Below are positions 44,847 to 57,451 of a stretch of DNA of 64,000 bases, one piece after another (within the stretch, counting starts at the first letter, position 1; each line of letters begins with the position of its first letter). The translations under genes and the position numbers were made by a program. The stretch covers positions 7,078,891 through 7,142,890 of the forward strand of contig OY744461.1 of NCBI GenBank assembly GCA_963556145.1, given 5' to 3'. The notes beneath the pieces are model-generated. The model saw only the letters and a list, made by a program, of their open reading frames with translations, did not search any database and was not told the DNA's origin. Source of the DNA: Hygrocybe punicea (taxonomy: Eukaryota; Basidiomycota; Agaricomycetes; Agaricales; Hygrophoraceae).

Positions 44847-45800
44847 TCAAGCGATTGCAGGAACAGGCCCACCATCAATGTCCTCCATGACATTCTGGTC
44901 ATCCACAGCCTCTTCATCCTCCTCAGGACTCCAAGTGGGATTGTCATAGAAATATTCATCATGGGAATTGGCATGATTGTTATCACCATGGGTACCTCCG
45001 AAAGTGTATTGGTTCTCCCCATCGAGATTGGAATCATTGTCCTCGAATTTTATAATCAGATTGTGCAGAATGAAGCAGCATTGGACCCATAGAATTGCCC
45101 ATTTGTGGAGCTTGTGAGAATCGATCTGTATCTGAAGTTCACATAGTGATTGGAATCGGCCTTTGAGGAGACCAATTGTGTGTTCCATGTGTACTTGCAC
45201 CACTGACAAATGGAGGTTGAACCATTTCTGATTCTGAGAGAGCTCACTGTTGATTGGCTTCTTGAATGGTGGGACATACCAGTGTCAGACTGGGTATGCG
45301 GAATCAGCCCACATCCATTCACCTTCAGAAAGTAATATCTCATGGTTGGATGAGATGCAAGTGCCCTGGAAGGCATAAGAATCATGAGCACTGCCAGTAT
45401 GACTGGAGTAGTCGACAAAGTGAAGATTGTGGAGAAGCATGATGAATTGGCCATTCATTGAGTACCATGAAGATTTGTCAAACCAAGCCTCACCATAAAG
45501 GCCTGGCTTCTGAAATAAAGGTAAAGTGGTTTCATCAATAGCCAGCCAACCATTGCGCCATGTGAAGTTAGTCGCCAGCTCACTCCACTCTTTTAAGAGT
45601 GACATAAAATGTCCATGGTGAGAGAAAGAATTCTCGGATAGCGAAGTTGATTTTTCTTGTCCAACTATATTTAGCATGAAATGGATACATCTGTCATCAG
45701 CCTCACATACCTGCCAGTATATCAGACTCTTTGTTGTTGGCTGTGTATCACAAAGGTAAGCTGTGGCCTCGACTTCTATTGCCCATCGCACAACTGAGTG
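44847..45800 (-). pseudogene. PIF/Harbinger (HARBI1-like) DDE transposase, in-frame stop
   Basis: Nuclease of a PIF/Harbinger element. The frame is open from about 45791 to TGA at 45285-45287 and then, in the same frame, from 45284 to 44847, so one nonsense codon splits it (SAYPV*HWYVPPFKK). Recognisable motifs: WLAIDETTLPLFQKPGLYGE with the first catalytic Asp, WYSMNGQFIM, HDSYAFQGT, EWMWADSAYP with the second Asp, and HMEHTIGLLKGRFQSL with the catalytic Glu. All three catalytic residues survive. The N-terminal DNA-binding part is missing or unrecognised upstream of 45800. It is convergent with the accessory gene that ends at 44587, 260 bp away, the two-gene layout known for Harbinger elements. 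Confidence 0.85.
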
Positions 45801-45989
45801 ACCTTGAATACAGCTGAGGCTGAGGATGTCTCTTGCAGTGGGAGTCCTGTGGGATGTGGCAGGACTGCAAGTGGTTCTGCATTTACTACAGGGTCCTCAG
45901 TTCCAGTAGTAGGGTCATATGGGCAAAGCTATGTAAGATAGAGTAATTCAGGTGATAAAAGCGGAAATATTATTGGTACATATGGCATT

Positions 45990-48900
45990 AATAAATAAAT
46001 CTTTGGCCCAATCAACTTGCTCTGGCATGTACTCCTCAAGCGATGTCAATTTGATGGATGGATCCAGAACTGGAAAAAAACTGTCAGCAAAAGCAAAAAA
46101 TTAGTTAGATACAGACTCATGACCAGTGTGTAAGCAGGGACCATGTCTGTTTGGCTACTATATAATTCAAGTTTGTAGATCCCCTTCTGGATGATTTCAG
46201 AAGTTTCTGGATTCTGCTCTTGATGTACTTTCCAGATGTTGAGCATCACTTCAAATGCAGGTACGGCATGACATAGTGTCGGAGTCTTCTCATGTGATAA
46301 CATTTGTTGGAAGGCATGTGGAATCCGACAATGATAATACATTATATTGAAAAGGAACAATCAAACACACTCACCTGGAGAATAGATTGAAATTTTCGAA
46401 GAGTGTTCCAGTTGGAATCACGGAGCTGGAACTTGTGCAGTTCAGAAAATTCCCGGCTTTCAAGGAAGGTGTCAAGAACCTAGATAACCACATCAAATAT
46501 TGGCCACGAAAATACAAAATAAAAAATACCTCTTGAAGATCAATGGCTCGTTCAATCATGAGTAATGTTGAAGACCACCTCACTTCCATGTCATGCAGAA
46601 GCTGAAGTTCCTTCTGCTCTAATCTCTCAAACAAGGATGAAAAATACTGTCAGCACAGAGAAGATGAATGAGACAGCAGACAGTTGCAATTGGATCTCAG
46701 TCAATCCCTTCCAAGAAGTTTGCAGGGTAAAAGTCATCAGCAGTTTCAGCCACATAGTCAAGATTAGTGATTGCCGCTAGCACAGCCTTGTAGGCAAGGT
46801 TGACGATGTGAGGGAAACATCTGGAGGTAAAGAGCATTAGTACTTATGGTGCAGCAACAATATCATGTCACCTACCTAATTTGACACTCAATTTTGTCGA
46901 ATTTAATTTTCTGTTGCCAAATTTCATGCTCTAATATGGCCATGAATGTATCATTGTTTGAGGCATTGTCAAGGGTAATCCATCCAATCTGAGAGGATGA
47001 GGGTCAATGAGAATTTGAAGAAACTTTGAATATTGAATACCTTGTGAGTAATCTTAAGCCAATCAGTAACATATATGAATACATGGGCGAGATGCTCACC
47101 ATCATATCACCCAGGAACATGATGAAATCCCACCAAGTCGGAACGTAATCTGAGAATGTGTTGATGGCCACTGGGGGTTTCTTCAGTATGTGATTGGATC
47201 CAATGAGCCATGATAGCCATGAAAGGAGAATGATTTGGATCAGACCACACACAGGAGACTGACAAAGATTTTTTGTGATCAAATAATGCACAAATATCCA
47301 GTTACATTTTAAAACTATTTGCATTGTTATTTTGCTTGTGAAAATATTGTAGAAAATAATGTTATCTAAATGCGGTATTCATACAGAAATAGTACAGACA
47401 GAAAATACAATTTTTTAGGCCTTTATTGTTTTCATCATTGTGTACATGTATTCAGAAAAAAGAAAATGACCCAAATATTTAGGATTTCTGGCTGAATATT
47501 TATGGATCTTATTGTCAGGCAGATCTTCAAGATATTTGGTCTTGAGATAATTCAGGCATAAGCCAGGTCCCAATTATCTGGAGATCACTCACAATAAAAG
47601 CCATAGATATTGGTCTAGAAATCCTAAATATTTGAATCATTTTTTCTTTCCTGAATACATGTTCACAATAATGAAAACAATAAAGGCCTAAATAATTGTA
47701 ATTTCTGTATGCACTATTTTCTATGTGAATACCACTTTTAGATAATATTATTTTCTGCAATATTTTCACAAGTGAGATAACAATGCAAATAGTTTCAAAA
47801 TGTGACTAGATATCTGCATATTATTTGATCACAAAAAATCCTCATCTGTCCCCTGTGACATATCCATTGTGAATGAAATCTTCCCTAATGAGTGCTGTTC
47901 CTTCATTAACAAGAATAGTCAAAATGCAGGTAGCAGCTGCTCTAACTTGCATGTCTTTACTTAGTTGATCTAAATGTTCTTCAAGTGTCTCTTCAATGTG
48001 TTTATGGATCATAGTCCTGCCAGGAATATCCAACTCCTGAAGTTCTTCTCGAAACATGAGGAAATTGCATGCAGATGCGGTGATTCGACAACATTGATTG
48101 ACTAAAATAATAATGATATCTCATCAATACAGGAACATAAAATAATTGAAAAATATACCTGATCAACACCAACAATGAACTCAATGTGTCAATGAAAGCT
48201 TCCCTTGAGTACGACGTCCATTCTTACGGCCTCTGTCCCATTGATTGCCCTTTACCATTTCGATATCCATCCAGGGCAGCCTGGCCACTCTTTGCCTTTA
48301 TATTGATGCCCAACTTGTCACAACCAGACACCCAAACATTCATGTGTTCCTCTATCAAGTGACGGCGAATAGTTCCGGTGGATGTCTTCACACTAAATTT
48401 GATAATCTTATAGCTTGGATTCATTGCATGGATATTTCTATATAAGTTGTTCAGCATCATATAATAACTAGGATGTGGAAACACATACCCACAGAACATG
48501 CAACTATACTGGTTTCCCATCTTTTCGAAGAAAGTCCACACGTCCGATGCAACATGACAAGACTTGTTGCCTGCAGGATCATTTGTTTGCAATGAACAAG
48601 TTGCAGGATTTGCTGCAAATGGCTGTGGGTTATGGTTGGATGCTGACCCACTAGACTTAGAGCTGGACATTAACACTGGCAACATTGGTGGGGTTGTGAA
48701 TGTAGTAGTTGCTAGGTCAAAGAGTAGGAGTGAAGGGTGCTGTGAAGTCGAGGCTTGTGGAGGTGAAAGTGAGGTGAAGGGATCATCACTGGGAGAACTC
48801 GATGGTAATTGGAATGTGACTTGTCGAATGTATGATTGGGCTGCCAGGAGGGGATAAGTTGGGTGTGAGAAGAAGCTGCAACAGGCATCTTTCTTTGTTG

Positions 48901-49311
48901 ATGATGATGGCATGAGCAATGAGATGGTGTAAATAGAATATCAACAGCTGCTGCTGCATTGTTTGGGTCATTAGCTTTTGCAGAAAGAACCTTTTGCCAA
49001 GCACGGTCCAATATCACAGGCCCCACCTGTCGAATTGGTGTAATGGCTGGGATGGTAGGTCTTGATAGAAAGCCTGGACTAAAGGGATTGTTGATATCTA
49101 CTTCAATGGCCTTGCCCTTTCCTTTGTCTCAATGGATCAGTTCAGGAGTTGGAGTGGATGGTTGAGGTACTGGATATGTATGAGAATGTCAGCACCATAT
49201 ATGAGTGGGTTTAAAAGTGAAATATCTACCTTGAATTTGGAAGGATGTTTGAAGCATGCCATTTGCAAAGGCAGTTGTCTAGCACCTTTTGGCTCCATGT
49301 CGAGGAGGCAT
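45990..49311 (-). pseudogene. hAT-superfamily transposase, decayed and interrupted
   Basis: Remnants of one minus-strand gene in several frames. Near 49311 it starts MPPRHGAKRC followed by TAG. A BED-type zinc finger lies in the open part 48224-48919 (DVWTFFEKMGNQYSCMFCG, later TIRRHLIEEH). Then ELDIPGRTMIHKHIEETLEE (near 48030). A foldback element (47250-47860) interrupts here. Beyond it: PNHSPFMAIMAHWI, DLVGFHHVPG then TGA at 47107-47109, HLAHVFIYVTDWL, WITLDNASNNDTFM, CFPHIVNLAYKAVL, KTPTLCHAVPAFEVMLNIW and VPAYTLVM. The order matches basidiomycete hAT transposases, but the C-terminal dimerisation region is not found. Multiple stops make it non-functional. Confidence 0.78.
47250..47857. 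mobile_element. foldback element inside hAT pseudogene
   Basis: The left arm (47250 to about 47530) and the right arm (about 47570 to 47857) are diverged inverted copies. Both start CACAGG(A/G)GAC and soon share ATTTTTTGTGATCAAATAAT, then TTTGCATTGTTAT, GTGAAAATATTG and TTTAGGCCTTTATTGTTTTC. AT-rich with no coding frame. Clear target duplications were not found. Arms differ at roughly one base in ten, so it is older than the foldback at 25041-25346. Confidence 0.7.
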
Positions 49312-49453
49312 ATTGGTCTAAAGAGTTATGCAGAGTTCAGTCGAATATATGATGACTGACGTGAATTTCAATTTAATGGACCTCCAGACAGGATAGCTGA
49401 ACTACATTTCCAAGGGTGTAACCAATCTCAATCAAGACATATTGCAACTTGTG

Positions 49454-50628
49454 TAGTGTTTTAAAGTCCAGTCCATAGGACTGGAAAAAAACTGGAACTG
49501 GACCAGACCCAACCGCAAAAAACCAGACCACCAGTTGCAGTTGGGCCACTTTTGGGAGGTTGCTGGTTGTGGTTTCCCGATGTGGACGAAGCTTACACAA
49601 CTTAACCTCACTACAAGTTCAGCAAATGACCACGATGGTGGCAAACGATGATGACGGCAGCAAAATGGTGGCGTCACGAGGGAACGCAATATGAGAAAAG
49701 GCAGCAGGGTGCACCCATCCCTGCTGCAGAAGGTAAGTAATTCTTTTTTTGTTTTTTTTTGTTTTGTTTTCTCAGCTACTAATTACACAAATGATGACAA
49801 CAGCAGTACCAACACAAACAACACAAGCACCTGACGAGGATGACAGGTGGCAAGGATGAGGATGACAACGACAGCCACCACCACCACCCCGACAACAACA
49901 ATGACACCCACAGCCCTCCAAATGGGATGACGGTGACAACAACATCAACAATAGTGACCATGAACATCACCACCACCACCACCACCACCACCATCACCAC
50001 CACAATGATGACAATGACCATCACAACCATGACCACAACGACCACAACGACAATGACAACCATGACCATGACCATGACCATGGCCATGGCCATCCCACAA
50101 CCAACCCCCAACATACCTCATGGATGTACACTGCCATGTCAATTGATGTCGGTGCTGCAACTGCAGGGTAACTGGGACTCGGAGGATGGCTGTGTTGGGC
50201 ACCCCTCCACAACACCAGCAACAGGGCCGCCAACATGCCAATGCATCCACAACCACCCACACACCCAACAGAGCAGCCAATGCATCTGCACCTACCTGTG
50301 TGCCCAACGCGATCACCGATGTGCCCATAATCGTGGCTGCCAACTACCAACTTGAACATGCTGGGGCCGCCAACGCCCCATTTTATTTATTAAAATTTAA
50401 TACATTAGTTGGTAGTTGATATATTTACTTCAGTTCTGACCAGTTGCATGCATGGTCCCAGTTGAGACTGGTTAGGACCAGTCTGGTCCCCCCAAAAATG
50501 AATATTTAACTGGTCCCTATGGGTCCGGTTAAGGTTTTTGTGAAATTGTGTGATCTGTTAACCAGTTCAGGTTCTGGTTTACCCAAATTTGGGCAAAAAA
50601 CCAGACCAGACTGGACTTTAAAACACTA
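49454..50628. mobile_element. hAT-type non-autonomous element B (word ACTGG/CCAGT)
   Basis: TIRs TAGTGTTTTAAAGTCCAGTC and complement; perfect 8-bp target duplication AACTTGTG (49446-49453 and 50629-50636). Both ends are packed with ACTGG/CCAGT, CCAGAC and GGTCC words (49468-49545 and 50440-50612). The body has an intron-like segment (donor GTAAGT at 49733, branch TACTAAT at 49777, acceptor CAG at 49803), a CAC/GAC-rich simple-sequence stretch (49860-50090) and the shared dyad (50115-50170). No transposase inside; 1,175 bp. Confidence 0.92.
50115..50170. repeat. 56-bp dyad shared by hAT-type elements (copy in B)
   Basis: Centred on TCAATTGA (50139-50146); outer arms ACCTCATGG and CAGGGTA are a decayed version of the ACCTCGCGG...CGCGAGGTA arms in element F. 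Confidence 0.75.
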
Positions 50629-50636
50629 AACTTGTG

Positions 50637-53600
50637 TGCATGCTGTATGACTATTGTCCTGCCATGAATGCTACTAACAATTACATTTCTCCTGTACAAT
50701 GTGGTGAATAAGTTGAAGATGCAGATGTAACCAGGTGGGTTTGATGGTGGATGTATGAAATACACATGAAATACAAATTATTGGTAAAAGTACAATAGAA
50801 AAAATATGAACATCTCAGTAGTGGCAAAGGGAAAATGATGTGGAGTTTAAAAAAATATGGTGCTAAGTGAAACAGCATGCAGACACATGTATCGAGGGTG
50901 TGGTCTTGATCTGTTCCTTGTGTCAAACAGGTAGATCCTGGTGCAAGATACAAATAAGATGATAAGCATGGACAACCCATTGCAAAGAGGGGGATAAGTC
51001 AACATACCCAGAGCCGGGGAAGCAAAGAGTAGGGGGAAGATGATGCCAGCCATAGCAAAATGGCAGATAGGAACCTCAGTGTTGGCATCGGCAGATAACA
51101 CAACCAGGAAGGAACATCTCCCTATGATTCAATCAAGGGTAGAGGAGAGACAAGAATCTCCTTATGATTCAATCAAGGGGAGATGAAGAGAAAAGACTTA
51201 GAACGGTGCTCAACAGTAACTCAATCATGTGACTGTAAGATGTGAAGCCTTGTGTTCTCCTCAACCATCTTTGCCAGTGCCGAGCATCAGCAAAGACTTG
51301 TTCCCATCACTTTCTACCATCTTTGCCAGTGCTGAGCACTGCATAAGTCTTATCCCTGTTGTCTCTGCGTCTCCTGGTCTTCAGCCTTCATTATCTTATT
51401 TTCTGGTCCATATTTCACATCCTTTCATAGTGCTGGGCACCCACAAAATTTTCACATGTCATCGCCTTTTCCTATCCCCCTGTGTACTGAGGGTGTCTCA
51501 GCATCTTCTACCCACAGTCTCTCTCATAATACTTGCAATGATTTGCATGTTGCACTTGGTGATTTCGTGTCAGCCTGTATGTAGCAACATGCTCACATTC
51601 TCCCTTCAGACAACTCGGTGTAGATGTGGGTTTGGGGTGGCTTCAGAACATAAGATCCTAACCTAAGGGTGTCAGCATGAAAGTGACAGTGGATGATCAG
51701 TGTCAGGGATAGTGGTAAAAGGATAGGAATGTAAAGCCGCCATATAAACTAAGAAAATGGACAAAACAAACAACTAAATGAAGAACCCGGTGATGAATGG
51801 ACTGAAAACGGATAAATAATAATGAACCTGACGATGCCGACAATGTCAGGTATGGCGGGTCAGGTTGGGTTGGGTCAGAAATGATGAACAAATAATGGAA
51901 CAATGATAAAGATGATGAAGTGAACCATAAAAATCTAAGGGTCTATGAAGACGAGCATTTGAAGGGACTAAAACATGATTCTGACTGTAAGGAAATGGGG
52001 ACTAAGGGTATCTCTTTTTTGTACAGTCGTTGGGGACCGTTTTTATAGTACATGAGTGGGTAGTCTACTTTCAGTCATGTCTATTTCTGCCAATAGAAAA
52101 CTACAAAGCAAAGTTGGAATGGGGATGAGAAAAGGGGGGGTTGCAATGTGACAGAGACAGGAAAATGGAAGGGAAAATGAATATCCAAGGAAAAGATGTA
52201 AAATGTCCTACATATCTCCGAAAGGACAAGGGGATGTGTATATAAGGCAAGTCTGAAGTTGGGAATCAAGTCTGATGAGATCTGTCTCCTATAATTAGAA
52301 CTCCGGGGCTTATGAGGCTGCCGGATTTGGTCCGAAAGTGGCTGTGACAAAGCGGCATATGTCAGGTCACATCAGGTCACATCATGTTGGGTTACATTGG
52401 GTTGGAATGCAAGTCATTTGGAGGCATCGGGTTCATCTGGATTTGTGATATATCGACGATACAGACTCAGGGGGACATCGAGTCTCTACATCAGTTGAGG
52501 GCATCAGCAGAATATATTGGACATTTGCCCTGGACTATCTGTTCTTTCAAGGTGGGTTAGTCAAACCATGCATTGCAAAAAATGATGTCTAATTTCGATT
52601 GGACTAGCCTACTCTCCCATCTGCCAGGACCATTCTCTCCTTTGTGGTGGAACATGATTTTGTCAAACAAATTTTGGCCTGGTGCAAATGTTCAGAGTTG
52701 AGGATGTAATCATGATGGTGGTCAACAATCTCAGTGAGAGCAGTTATATTTCTCAAATAGCAATATTTATTCTGATTTCTTTCAGCATCTTATGGTTCTC
52801 TTGCATGCTCCAAGGCTATTGACATGACATTGGAGACAACAATTTAGCCCTTGCCATGTACAACCTCCACTCAATGATGGATCCCCTTTGGAACTCTTTG
52901 ATGGTTGGAGGGTTTAAAGATAGCAGCAAACTATCACTCATCGATTCCTTAGCTGGCAAACTCGGTCTTGATATCTATGTCATCAGCCTTTCTTGAAGCC
53001 AAATCCTAGCATAAGTACTGCATAAGTGAGAATAATTTGATAACATTAATGGGATATGTTTCAATCAGGCAAGTCACTTTCTCACATGGCTATACATTTA
53101 CGTGCTCCGTCAGTCGTGACATTATGTCCACCAATGGGACTCTAAAACTACTGACAGTTCAAGGCTAAGTCTGAGTGGACTCTTAAACAGCCTCAATGGT
53201 GTCACTGCTGCTGAAGTCAGGTATGTTGACCCCCCAAATAAATTAAAATAAAATAAAAGTAAAAATTAGGGGACGTAATTTTGCTGCCTCTTATTTGCTA
53301 CAACAAACCACATTGAGTGCCTGGATCCAGCCCAACTGGATGTTTGGGTCAACAGAACGAACCCAAGCCAAGAGTGTCTTCACATGGCTTCTCTTACAAA
53401 CTCTCTTACATCTCAGTAACACCTGAAGCATTGACAACATGAGCTTCTTTCTATAAGTCAGATTTAACAGCTCAATATTTCATCTCTTCAGTATCAAATG
53501 GTGACTGTTACAAGTTATGATACAACATGGTCGTTCGTCAAGGTAATTGAGACTATGTAGATGCAATAATTATCCAGTATTATTGTATTTTACACCAAAA

Positions 53601-53720
53601 TCTATTCTTCATTAGCACAGCAGTCATCTGGTGACATTTTGAGCCTTTGGCAATGCCAGAAAACCAGTTGTGAGCCAGCAAACACTCCAGAAACCTTGAA
53701 ATCATTATATTTCCTAATTT
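50637..53720. other. 3-kb repeat-rich stretch, nothing assigned
   Basis: AT-rich DNA with short frames on both strands and no domain. There is a local duplication of a CCTTATGATTCAATCAAGGG-type sequence (about 51121-51180) and GGTCACATCAGGTCACATCA near 52367-52390. It is probably decayed mobile-element sequence. I see no gene to support. Confidence 0.4.
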
Positions 53721-53729
53721 GGAAAATTT

Positions 53730-53860
53730 GTAACGGCTCAAAATGGCTAGCCACAGCTAAGCTGAGGTTTAACCGTTAGCCGTAGCAACGGCTCAGCTCA
53801 GCTAATCAGCTTGGCTCAATTGGCTAACAGTTTGGGACCGAGCCGTAGCAACATTACTTA
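53730..53860. repeat. fragment related to element D termini
   Basis: About 130 bp dense in AGCT, GGCT and TAGCC words, ending GCCGTAGCAACATTA. Read on the minus strand this is TAATGTTGCTACGGC, close to the TIR of element D (TAGTGTTGCCACGGC). The other end is not identified, so this is a terminal fragment only. Confidence 0.5.
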
Positions 53861-54202
53861 GGGGCACCGGATTTGCTTCCACCCCATACTATGGCCAACG
53901 CTTACAGGTAAGTCGGATTTGCTGTTATGCTTGTTGTCTCTTGCCGTCCATTATATGGTCATTTGCTCAAATGGAAGGTACAGGCAGGCCTTTTGCCTGC
54001 TTTTACAAAAAAGGTATGTTCTTCAAATAAAACTGTTACAGATGTTACCCTCATCTAAAGAGCAGATAGCGTTAGACCAGGACTGACTCAGTGTCTGTTG
54101 GTTCGGGCCAATTCAGCGTTCATATTTGCCCTTACTCAAATTGCCTCACATTGAGAGTTCAGCAGCATCAGGCTTTTAAACTGCCTGTTCACTAGTATTG
54201 TG

Positions 54203-55012
54203 TAATGCATGACAGGGGTACCTGATACCCTTGGGGGTAAAGAGTGCGGGTACAGCACGGGTACGGGTACGAGTGCAGGGTCCCTGACCCGTGATACCCG
54301 TGCCGTACCCATGGGGGTATGTGCCTGAGCCCTTGAAACATTTTTTTGGGCCCAAAAACAGTGGTTTTTTCGGTTTTTTGATGGTTTTTAATGGATATCT
54401 CAACACTCAGGCTTGCTAAAATCATAAAGTAAAATTCAGAGCACTTCAAAGAACCTTTCGAACAACTTTTCGGTTCACATCAGAACCAACTGAGGGGTAT
54501 CTGAGTCACTAAAAATCAGAAACATGCCAAAAATCATGAAAAAAGGTATTTTCTTTAGTGCATGACAGGAAACTGGATACTTCTGGTGGTTTGGGCAATG
54601 GTATTGCATTGGTAAGGTATTAATAAAGGGTTGATAACACACTACACCCATGCCCAGTAACATCATACAATATATTTTCCTCAAAAACAAGCTATTTTGG
54701 CTGATTTTGGTGGTATTTGCTGGTTTTTGATGAATAACATGGGAACAAGGTCTCATAAAATTACCAAAAATGTTCCAGAGCTTCTCAGGAGAGTTCTCTA
54801 CAACTCCTTCCTTTATATCAAAGCGATCCGACATGTACAAGATTTAATAAAAATCGAATAATCAGCAAAAATGACCAAATATCAAGGGTATACCCTTACC
54901 CCTGCATACCCCTGTAGATACCCGTACCCCTGGGCCTTGGGTACGTACCTGTGATGGGTACGGGTACGGGTACAGCCCCAGAAGGTCACGGGTGTACCCC
55001 TGTCATGCACTA
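54203..55012. mobile_element. hAT-type non-autonomous element E (word GGTAC/GTACC)
   Basis: TIRs TAATGCATGACAGGGGTAC (left) and TAGTGCATGACAGGGGTAC (right, minus strand), one mismatch; perfect 8-bp duplication GTATTGTG (54195-54202 and 55013-55020). The ends carry GGGTACGGGTACG and TACCC words, many copies in 54215-54330 and 54895-55000. The middle is AT-rich with no gene and, unlike A, B, D and F, I do not find the TCAATTGA dyad. 810 bp. Confidence 0.93.
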
Positions 55013-55020
55013 GTATTGTG

Positions 55021-56552
55021 TTGGCCCTCAACTAGAACTCTACTCTGAAGAGCAACACTACCCCCTTGATCAAGATGCCCACCCTCCTTGCAGTCTTCTT
55101 GACGGTTGTTATAGAAACTCAAGGTATTCATTCTAAACCATTCTCGTCTTCAGTGATGTCCAAAAACTCATCTATACTGGTGTAGCATCCCTTCTCCCAG
55201 TTCTCCATCCTGCGTGCCACCTGATACTGCATCAAATCCCAGGCTCAACCCCCCCCAATGTAATGTGACCTGTGCACCTGTATGGAACCTTGTTGCTGTC
55301 GGTATCTTGCTCTCTTTTTTGATTTCCTCCCTTTCCTGCATTCCAAACCCTCCACAATTTGTCCATTGGAGCTAACCAACACCAGCAGTCTTGTGCAGAA
55401 CATGTGACCACCTGTGCCTGCACACAAGCAGCAGGCAAGGCTGAGCAGGCTTGCCTGGATTGTGCTGTAGCAACTGATCCGTCAATTCCTGCACAGGTTG
55501 TGCTTGATGGTGAGTGGTTTCAGTTCTTTTTCAGCATTGAAATTTGTCATTGTCCTTTGTTGTGTTCCATACGTTGTGGTTACTTCACTGGTTTCTTCCA
55601 TCAACATTTCTGCTTTACCCATGGTGACAGCTCACTAAATGAATGTCTGTCCAATACACATCAGCAAAACAGCTGTCAATGATACAGGTCTGCCACGTGC
55701 TGTGCAGACATCCATAGAGTCATAGAGTCATAGACTACTTCTTTGTATGTCTAAATCTATATAGTGCCATGCAACATCTATGCAAGTCTATGCAGTCCAC
55801 TGTCTCACCTTTATAGACCTGTATATGCCTGTCACCTATCTGTATAGTACTATGTAACTGCATCCAGAATGCAGCCAGAGCACTTATTTTATATTTTATA
55901 TTCCAATATTTTCATCATTATATGAAAGAAAAGCAAAAATCATTATATTGATCTAGGCTAAACAACCTACATGACCACAACAGTGTGGGGAGGCACTCAT
56001 GTTGCCATTCTAGTCATGCAAAACATGGTGTCAGTGGCCACCTGGGTGGCCCTGGCTTTCTCAAAGCTCCAGTGTGGTCACTGTCTGTCATCTGGGAGTT
56101 GAGGGCAGAAGTGGGGCTGGGTGAACATCACAATGCCAACATCACAGTAGTCAGTACTTAAACTGAAAAATGAAAAAAATGAACTCACCGTGAGATGCAT
56201 GGCCCAGCGGTATTGCATAGTTAGTAGGTTGTTAAAAAATGCCATCACTTGCAGGCTTGCAGTGGTGTCGTGGATGCCAACCTCGGGTTGATGTGGATGC
56301 AGGGGGTTGTTGTCAGGGTCGGTGTTGGGCCATTGCCATTCTTCCTGGGGTTATGTGCCACACCACCATTGCTGTCCCGTCATCTGCCTCCTCGCCACTG
56401 GCTTACGTGAGGGTGAGGGCAAGGGTGGCAGTGCACCAGTAGTTAGTATATAATAATTAATAAAAAGACTCTCCTGTCATCATTTCCATCTGGTTGATCT
56501 CCGCCACCATCGTCATCATTGTCCTTTGTCATCATTGTCATCTCTGTCTGTT
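55021..56552. other. unassigned stretch with a TCTATA/TATAGA-rich block
   Basis: No gene supported. 55710-55860 is rich in CATAGA, CTATA and TATAG words, and a similar block lies at 60080-60215; together they could be the ends of a further element containing F, the palindrome at 57861 and D (see findings). Near 56440-56480 the minus strand reads a T-rich run followed by TACTAAC, like the intron in element A. Confidence 0.4.
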
Positions 56553-56560
56553 GTCCTCAC

Positions 56561-57451
56561 TAGTGAATGGCACAGGTCTACCGCAGGTTTTTTTCCGTGA
56601 CCCGTGCCCGTACCCATCATTACCCATACCCGTGGCCACGGGTATGGGTTTGTGGGGGTTTCATCTGTGGGTCTTCAGTGGTGTCCGGGTGGTGGCACAC
56701 TACCATTCTCCCAGTTACCTCGCGGTTGCAGCGCCAACGTCAATTGACGTGGCGGTGCGCATCCGCGAGGTACGTTGGTGGTGGGTTGCAGGGGTTAATC
56801 CGCAGGTCTGCAGTTGTGTCCGGGTGGTGTTGGGCACACCACCATCCTCCCGGTTACCTCGTAGTGCGCATCCGTGAGGTGTATTTGTGGTGGGATGGCT
56901 GTGGCCTTTGTCATGGGTCGTGCTCGTGGTTGTGATTGGGGTCGTGGTCGTGGTGGTGCTGGTCATGGTTGTGGTGGCTGTTGTTGATGTTGTTGCCGTC
57001 GTCGATGCGGTTGCCGTGGTTGATGTTATTGCCATCGTCATCGTCCTATTTGGGGGTCCGTGGGTTGCCTGTCATAGTGATGGTGGCCGCCATTATCCTC
57101 GCCACCTGTCATCCTCGCAGTGTTTATGTTGTTACTGGTCGTCGTTGGTGTAATTAGTAGCTAAGACAAAAAAACCAAAAAAAATGCTTACCTACTGCAA
57201 TGGAGGATGGATGCACCACTCCCCCGCTGCCCTTCTCCCCGCGTCCCATCGCTGTCCATCGTTGTTGCCATTCTCCATTGTACAACATTGCTGGTTGACA
57301 GCTAACTGGATGTCACATGATCGTGACCTTAACACGATGAACCCGCGTGACCCGTGCCGTGGGTACGGGTTTCGGCCGGGTCCAGATTTGGCTACCCGTG
57401 GCAACCTGTGACTAAAAACCCGCTGGGTCGCTGTACCCCTGCAGTTCACTA
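56561..57451. mobile_element. hAT-type non-autonomous element F (word GTACCC/CCCGTG)
   Basis: Ends TAGTGAATGGCACAGG and, on the minus strand, TAGTGAACTGCAGGGG; perfect 8-bp duplication GTCCTCAC (56553-56560 and 57452-57459). CCGTGACCCGTG, CCCGTACCC and GGGTATGGG words fill both ends (56585-56670 and 57335-57440). The body has the best-preserved shared dyad (56717-56771), a GTC/GTG-rich simple repeat (56930-57050) and, on the minus strand, the shared intron (donor GTAAGC at 57191-57186, branch TACTAAT at 57159-57153). 891 bp, no transposase. Confidence 0.92.
56717..56771. repeat. 55-bp dyad shared by hAT-type elements (copy in F)
   Basis: Best-preserved copy: arms ACCTCGCGGTTGC and GCATCCGCGAGGT around AACGTCAATTGACGT. 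A half copy (CGTAGTGCGCATCCGTGAGGT) follows at about 56861-56881. Confidence 0.82.
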
